A DNA stretch of 64,000 nucleotides from NCBI GenBank assembly GCA_964017045.1, contig OZ024808.1, forward strand, positions 9,727,784 to 9,791,783, given 5' to 3'. Source of the stretch: Omphiscola glabra. Lineage: Eukaryota > Mollusca > Gastropoda > Lymnaeidae. Of this stretch, positions 58,085 to 64,000 are shown in pieces. Within the stretch, counting starts at the first letter, position 1. Every line of letters begins with the position of its first letter. The position numbers were made by a program, and so were the translations under genes. Under the pieces are notes generated by a model. The model did no database searches, was not told the DNA's origin, and saw only the letters and a program-made list of their open reading frames with translations.

Positions 58085-58995
58085 GAGAGGGATGGAGGGA
58101 TGTAGGAGAGACTTAGAGAAAGGGAGGAAGGGAGAGAGAGATGGAAGGGGGGAAAGGAGAGAGGAGGTAGCGGGGAGAGAGCGTAGTGAGAGGGAAGTTA
58201 GGGACAGAGAGTGGGGGAGGAGATTATTGGGACGGAGAAAGGTGGAGATAAAAGGATGAGATAAAGGGTAGAGAAAAAGAGAGGGAAATAGAAATACAAA
58301 AACAAAGACAGAGACAACGAGAAAGAGAGGGAGAAAGTGGGGGAAAGAGAGAGAAAAAGATAGAGAGAAATAGAGAGACAAGAGAGAGAAAGTGAAGGAA
58401 AAAGAAAGACAAAGAGAGAGACTAGAAAGATAAGGAAAGAGAGAGAGAGAAATATAGAGAGAACTAGAGAGAAATAGAGAGAGAACAGAGAGAGACAAAG
58501 GGAAAGAGAGAAGGATAGTGAGAAAGAGAAAGATAATGAGAAATAGAGAGACAAAGAGAGAGACAACGAGAAAGAGAAGATAAAGTGAGCGAAAGAGAGA
58601 GGGCAAGGGAGAGAGACATAGAGAGACAAAGGGAGAAAAGAAAAAGAGGGAAAGAGAGAGAAATAGAGAGACAAAGAGAGAGACAAAGAGAGAGACAACG
58701 AGAAAGAGAGGAGAAAGGGAGGAGAAAGTGAGGGAAAGATAGAGAGAAATAGAAAGACAAAAAGAGAGACGAGAAAGAGAGGGAATATAGGGAGAAAGAT
58801 AGAGAAAAATAGAGAGACAATGAGAGAGACAAAGAGAAAGGGGAGGAAAGAGAGATGGAAAGAGGGAAAGAGAGAGAAATAGAGAGACAAAGAGAAAGAG
58901 AGAGAGAAATAGAGAGACAAAGAGAAAGAGAGGAAGAAAGGGAGGAAAGAGAGAGAAAGAGGGAGACAAAGAGAGAGACAAAGAGAAAGAGAGGC
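58085..58995 (+). repeat. Purine-rich GAGA tract, 0.9 kb
   Basis: Almost pure A and G on the plus strand (GAGAGAGACAAAGAGA words). The minus strand gives Ser/Leu/Phe-rich frames of up to 299 codons, which are compositional artefacts. Confidence 0.93.
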
Positions 58996-59158
58996 TTGAG
59001 GGCCCTGCTGCGAATTGTAAAGATGTAAAAAAGAATAAAATAAAACCTTAGAGATGTGAGCTATAAAATTAAAAAATAGGATTTATTGTATGTAAGAGCC
59101 GCCAATGGGCCATGTCTATAAACGGATCGGCCAGAGGTCGTCAAACTACGGTCAATGC

Positions 59159-59275
59159 CAGTGGTTCTCAACCCTCCTAATGCCGCGACCCTTTAATACA
59201 TTTCCGCGTGTTGTGGCGACCCCCAAACATAAAATAATTTTCGTTTCTACTTCATAGCTGTAGAGCATATGTGTT
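59159..59275 (+). mobile_element. SPIN-like hAT fragment (one end)
   Basis: CAGTGGTTCTCAACCCTCCT, AATGCCGCGACCCTTTAATA, GTTGTGGCGACCCCCAA and TTTCTACTTCATAGCTGTAG. It closely follows the left half of 42568-42778 and then passes into an AT microsatellite. Confidence 0.8.
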
Positions 59276-59378
59276 ATATATATATATAAATAAATAAATA
59301 TATATATATAACAATTTGTTCCATCTTTCGTAAAAGAGAGTCGTAAACAAGTGGTTAAGACCCACTACAGTGACTAAC

Positions 59379-59984
59379 TGTTATGAGGGATGACGTGTTT
59401 TGATACCCGCTTGGCACGCCTTCCACGTGCATGACCTCTTTCAGTCGAAGCCGTGTTGGGGGCGGCTAGGAAAATATCACTTTGTTGACATTTTAGCTTC
59501 TATCGTCTGTTTCTGTCGAACATGATAGAATGATCTCGAGAATGCGGGAAGCAGTAAGACTGCGTATTCCATTTCGAGAATGATCATCTGAAACTGGGTA
59601 TAAAAGGGCTAAGATTAAATGACGGGAGATTTTCTTTCCTTTACCACGAGATGTGCTGTGTCATTATTTAATACTTTGTTGTGTGTAGATTTTTCTATTT
59701 CCTCCTACAATTTTGTGCTCATTGTATTTTTATATACAGTACTGGTACCAGCAAATCTGTAAGTTTATAATTTTAATCATATTTCTCTTGCTGTTATTAT
59801 TTAATTGAAGTTCACAAATTAAAAAGTTATTAATTGTAATTAGCTCTGGCCTTGATTGTCGTTTTATTTGTTATTATTTATAAAACCTTGGTATCGTTCT
59901 TTATTATGGACTGTTTTTAGAACGAGCCATAGACAAAAGATAAGAGATTAAATTCTCCATTTATAACGGTCCGTAATACTAACA
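59379..59984 (+). mobile_element. Candidate solo LTR
   Basis: Begins TGTTATGAGG and ends CTAACA (TG..CA). It is flanked by CTAAC (59374-59378) and ATAAC (59985-59989), four of five bases equal. A TATA box (TATAAAAGGG) lies at 59599. No coding region or second LTR is seen. The call is weak because only one copy is present. Confidence 0.35.
59599..59608 (+). promoter_or_regulatory. TATA box (TATAAAAGGG)
   Basis: A good match to a TATA box, inside the candidate LTR. If the LTR call is right, transcription would start about 30 bases downstream. Confidence 0.4.
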
Positions 59985-60011
59985 ATAACTTAGAAGCATG
60001 GCACAGCTGTT

Positions 60012-60184
60012 AAGAGATTCGCCGAACGGAGTGGCCAGATGGTTTTTTTAACAGATTTCCGCCATTAAATGACAAGTCTCTTTCATAGAAATGAGCCTAT
60101 TGAGAGATTGGCCAAGTGGAATGCCCGGATGTTTTTCTAATAGATTTCCGTCTTTTAATGACAAGTCGTATTCATAGTAATGAA
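60012..60184 (+). repeat. About 92-bp tandem duplication
   Basis: AGAGATTCGCCGAACGGAGT..GACAAGTCTCTTTCATAG is followed by a diverged copy AGAGATTGGCCAAGTGGAAT..GACAAGTCGTATTCATAG. Confidence 0.75.
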
Positions 60185-60239
60185 CATATTCCAATATTTT
60201 TATATAAGATCATAAGCTGGTTCCCTAGACAGCAAATCA

Positions 60240-60530
60240 CATGGATGCTACAGCTTGGCCCCAGTAGCGTCGCAGGAGTTGCCTGACTTTTCATTGCGTC
60301 AATGCCATACCGCCTACGGGACTCCATCTCCGGGTTTGAATTCACAGTTCCCCAATCGCACTGGGATGATTAGCCATCGAAGGTTAACGAATCCCTTTCA
60401 CCCCGGGGGGTGCTGCTGGCGGTGTGCTTTTCTCGGGATAGACTCACTTTACATTGCTCGGCCACCCGGTACCCGAGAGAACGATTACACCATACCTATC
60501 TCACAAGTTGCAAATCTAAAAAAAAATATT
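60240..60530 (+). mobile_element. Possible SINE (tRNA-like boxes)
   Basis: A GC-richer block with an A-box-like AGTAGCGTCGCAGGAG (about 60262) and a B-box-like GGGTTTGAATTC (60332-60343). The 94-codon frame here has no known domain. No second copy in the window supports it. Confidence 0.3.
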
Positions 60531-60596
60531 TGTAATTAAGATGCGGGGGGGGGGCGTATTTCCTTTTGAAATCTTCAATCGCTAGTTCTGGGGTTT

Positions 60597-60690
60597 TGCA
60601 ATGTACGCTGAATGTGACATGTGTACGCTGAATGTGACATGTGTACGCTGAATGTGACATGTGTACGCTGAATGTGATATGTGTACACTC
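60597..60690 (+). repeat. 20-bp minisatellite, 4 copies
   Basis: Unit TGTACGCTGAATGTGACATG. Confidence 0.93.
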
Positions 60691-61189
60691 AAGCACGATT
60701 CGCTATTCAAAGCGGTGACGGTTACAATGTTTGATGTCACAGCATTACTTAAATATGCTGAATGGATCAAAGCTGTTGTTGTTTGTTTTTGCGGGTAGGA
60801 CACACACAAAAAGACGGGTTGGTGTGGGGGGGGGGGGGGGTTATCGAAATGGTTGTTACCAAAAAATTAAATCAAGATTTCTATAGAGGGAAGGGCGTCT
60901 TGATGACATGTGTTACAAAACGCTACCTTAATTGAAATACTTTTTTTATATGTTTTTTTTTTACTTGATGTTTTTTAATAAACGGGATACAGCGGACAAG
61001 GTAAAAACACGGCGGCAGAAAAAGTCTGACACCGGCGACGCTCCTACGCCAACTGGACTATTCATTTATTCAGTTATAGGTTTGCGTGAATGGCGACCGC
61101 AAGGCGCGGTTCAGTTTCGCTTGTCAACGCCACGAAGACTATTAAAACCCAGACACAAAAAGACACTCGATAATGTCACAGTCTCCTTT

Positions 61190-61555
61190 TCATATCCTTT
61201 ATATTTATACTTCGCTTTTATTTGTGGTGGCTCGCTGGCTGGTTTGGGTGGCGGACAGGTAGACTGGCAAAAAATCTTTTTGCGGCTAATTGTTCCACTT
61301 CCCGTCAACCTATCGAGCTGAAACTTGGCACATATATTCGTAGCCGATGACAATACATTCTATCAAATTTTCAACCCCATCCCCCCCAAAAATTAGCGCT
61401 TCTTAATTTTCGAGGGGAAGATAAAAATGAAATTCCCGATAACTGCGCTCAATGCGTTTCTTCATTTTTAAAGTATCGCATGTGCGTTTAGTGTGTAATA
61501 ATTTCTTTTGTTGTTTTTTTCCCTGAAATAGTTGGTGAAATAAATTTCGCGGTTA
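61190..61555 (+). repeat. Four-copy dispersed repeat, copy D
   Basis: Core ACTTCCCGTCAACCTATCGA then GCTGAAACTTGGCACATATA. Later it has GTGCGTTTAGTGTGTAATAA and AATAGTTGGTGAAATAAA, as in copy A. Confidence 0.8.
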
Positions 61556-63429
61556 TTAGCTAGTAATATAGTTCAGGGGCGCGAAAAATAAATGTTGGGG
61601 GGAAGGGGGGGGTCCCATCAATCTGAAATATAAAACCATAGTCTTCCAATTCTTTGTCTTGCAAATTGTTTAAGTTTTTCCCCCTCTCTCGTTTGGGTCT
61701 TCCCCCCCCCCCCCCCGGTGAAACCACGGTTGTTAAATATGAGCCCCCAATGTTAAATATTGGTAATTTTATGGCCACGATATTCTTATATTTATATTGT
61801 TTGGTCCCTACCGCTACGTCGATTAGTACTCCTATGTCTAAGGAATGATTATTATTAACTGAGTGATACTACACGCTCTCACACTAACGCTACTGACTCT
61901 CTCACTCGCTTACACTGCTACTTATATGTAAACTTAATAACACAGGTGGTTCAGCCCACAAATAAAATATTTAATTACTAAAAATTACAAATTACGTCGC
62001 AAATACTTGATACATATAAATATAAAGACATTAATTGTTACAGTTTGTTACTAGTGACATAAGACACTGGATTGGTACTCTGGGTAGTCTCTGGCCTGGA
62101 ATCTTTTATGGGTCCGATACACACTCCAGACTTCACAAAGCACACTACAAGGTTCGACGATCGTTCCGTCCCTTCTGGGTCACTGTCGTTTACAGGTGAC
62201 GGGTGATGAATGACCAGTCACGCTCCGGTGCATCCACTTGTACACAAGACGTCTGCACTGTTTACTTCGGAGTAGGCTATCCTGACTTCTGACTGTCCCC
62301 AACTCTACTGGGTTATCATGTACAATGAGCTATCTTCTATATGCTCAACTGTACTACGTTCACTTCACTCTTCTATACTCAAATCAAAGCCTCTGGCTAC
62401 TAGGCTTTACTATGCGATTATATCTACTGCTAAGCTAACAGAACCTAACTTAGCTGACTTAAGTTCATTCAACCTAACTGGTATTAACTGGCTGTAAATA
62501 AGAATAAATACAATACATACCCTACAAGAAAGAAGTACATTCCTAATACATTAGTAATGAGTATTCATAATCTAACAGTACTTGACTAACTAATTACAAT
62601 CCTAACATTTCTTATTAACATTATAATATATATTATTATGCAGCTAACAATTAACAATACTACATTACTAACCGAGCTATTCTTGGCTATACACACTATA
62701 GCAGCAAAAAAACAATCTCGCCAGGCTCTGCGTCTTCAATGTGCGAGAGAGCGAGTCTCAAGCAGGCTTCCAATTTATAAGCCCCTTTGGCATTGAGATA
62801 CAAAGGGAGTTCAGTGTCCTACTAACATTTTGCTTACAAAGCGGGGTCAATATTCTGGCGACGTGCGAGTTTAACTGAACCGTTTCATTGTCCTAAGTTG
62901 TGGTAACTTTCCATTGCGAATAAGACTAAGCTATTCCCCGGTCACAGAAACTGGAAAGTTTTCATTGTCTCTGATCCGACCCTTAGGTCACTTACCCTTA
63001 AGGCCAAACCCTAATTGGGTCATATTGGGATTTTCCCAGGTTAGGAATGTTTTTGCCTGTGAGTGAGTGAGTCTCACACTTGTGAGAACCAACGGGTCTC
63101 AACAACGGTCTTGCATATTTTGGAAAAAAAAAAGAAAAGAAAAGGGAAGAAAAAAATTCCTGTTCTCTCAGAGTTAGGCATTGCCTCGAATGAAACTCGA
63201 GCCTTTTTTATATACCTTCACAAGACATTGTACGTGCGATCTGGAATTAAATAGTGTGGCGGGGTGTAATAAAAACCAACGATCACAATTTAATTTGACA
63301 TTCATCGTCCTTTGACTGTCCTTGACCCTTGTCATAAGGTCTCTTTACAACCAACAAAATGCGCGCAGTGTCAGACGTAATGATGACGTGTCAGGCTGCG
63401 TGTTGTTGGAACTGTTATCAGTGGCATAA
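61556..63429. other. Unassigned region, possible LTR-like sequence on minus strand
   Basis: No coding exon. On the minus strand GGGGCTTATAAATTGGAAGC (about 62776-62795) looks like a core promoter. It is followed by a GC-richer leader, as in an LTR, but no ends or partner LTR were found. A purine run (AAAAAGAAAAGAAAAGGG) lies near 63125. Confidence 0.25.
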
Positions 63430-63690
63430 TTATGTTTTAATCATTTATCATAATTATTATAATTTTTATTGTTTGTATTATTCATTATAAGTGTTATTAT
63501 CGTTATTATTTTTATTATTCATTATAATTATTAGTATCATTATCGTTATTATTCATTATAATTATTATAATTGTCTTTATTTTTTTAATTATTCATTACA
63601 ATATTTATTATTATTATAATTTTTATTTTTATTATTCATTATAATTATTGGTATCATTATTATTTTTTTTATTCTTTACAATTTTTCATC
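63430..63690 (+). repeat. ATT-rich microsatellite
   Basis: ATTATTCATTATAATTATTA-type words, imperfect, next to the GAT-type tail of the LINE copy. Confidence 0.85.
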
Positions 63691-64000
63691 ATCATCATCA
63701 TCAGGTCCCGTAGTCCTTCGACCATTGGGGCGCCACAGATGACATGTACACTATTCTTCACCATTCCTCTCGGTCTTCTGCCCTACGCATAGCATCGCCT
63801 AGTTTTAATCCCGTCCATTCTTTGATATTATCTTCCCATCTTTTTCTTTGTCTTCCTCTTCTTCTCCCTCCTCTATTAGTGCCCTGCAAGATCTCTTAGG
63901 CGAGCCCTTGTTTTCTGGTCACGTGGCCATACCACTCAAGTTTGCGCTTTTTAACAGACGTCAGGAGGGCATCGTATTGCCCAATTGCCTGACGAATCCT
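63690..64000 (-). mobile_element. LINE 3' end, copy 2 (runs off the window)
   Basis: The reverse complement matches 27550-27880: RIRQAIGQ, KLEWYGHVTRKQG, RQRKRWEDNIKEWTG and a GATGATGAT tail. It has an in-frame TAA (GLA* region), so it is also inactive. Confidence 0.85.

Noticed and set aside
58082..58981. 299-codon Ser/Leu/Phe-rich frame on the minus strand
   Set aside because: Translation of a pure purine/pyrimidine tract; several overlapping frames are equally open.
60932..61321. 129-codon plus-strand frame
   Set aside because: It runs into copy D of a dispersed repeat and has no domain or gene signals.

Overview
The window looks like nuclear DNA of a mollusc, probably a gastropod. It is AT-rich and has split genes with GT..AG introns. 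It carries animal Golgi glycosyltransferase exons, several families of hAT, LINE and SINE-like elements, and a very large share of tandem repeats. There is no sign of bacterial gene organisation. The host group is an inference from repeat style and gene content; no species can be named from sequence alone.

Layout. 1-19.2 kb is one huge degenerate hexanucleotide array built on GTAGAT/GTAGTT/TTAGAT. It contains higher-order duplications (2635 bp, 416 bp, about 235 bp and about 110 bp). It is interrupted by a C-rich minisatellite, a 34-bp minisatellite, a LINE 3' relic, two SINE-like insertions and a decayed hAT transposase (about 15.1-16.4 kb, minus). 19.2-23 kb is a mosaic of minisatellites and hAT-type MITEs, including one MITE nested in another.

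About 23.1-33.5 kb (minus) holds a multi-exon beta-1,4-galactosyltransferase-family gene. Exon phases agree across exons 1-4, but one internal exon and the first coding exon were not found. A leucine replaces the tyrosine that selects UDP-Gal in vertebrate B4GALT1, which suggests a GalNAc donor. About 46.2-50.6 kb (minus) holds the last three exons of an alpha-1,3-fucosyltransferase (GT10). Together the two enzymes could make LacdiNAc and fucosylated LacdiNAc, glycans common in snails; this is inference.

Between and inside these genes lie about twenty minisatellites. They include a nearly perfect 35-bp satellite of about 102 copies (38958-42528), a 13-bp array (30.8-31.9 kb), and two arrays that are direct copies of exon/intron junctions of the galactosyltransferase gene. 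A 26-bp satellite flanks the fucosyltransferase exons on both sides in opposite orientations.

50.8-64 kb has no convincing host gene. It holds a LINE fragment with a nested TIR element, SPIN-like hAT fragments, more minisatellites, a purine-rich 0.9-kb tract, a possible solo LTR, and a second copy of the LINE 3' end at the right edge.

The main points for a second look are the splice-donor-seeded minisatellites, the SPIN-like elements, the inverted satellites around the fucosyltransferase gene, and a four-copy dispersed repeat with a strongly conserved core.
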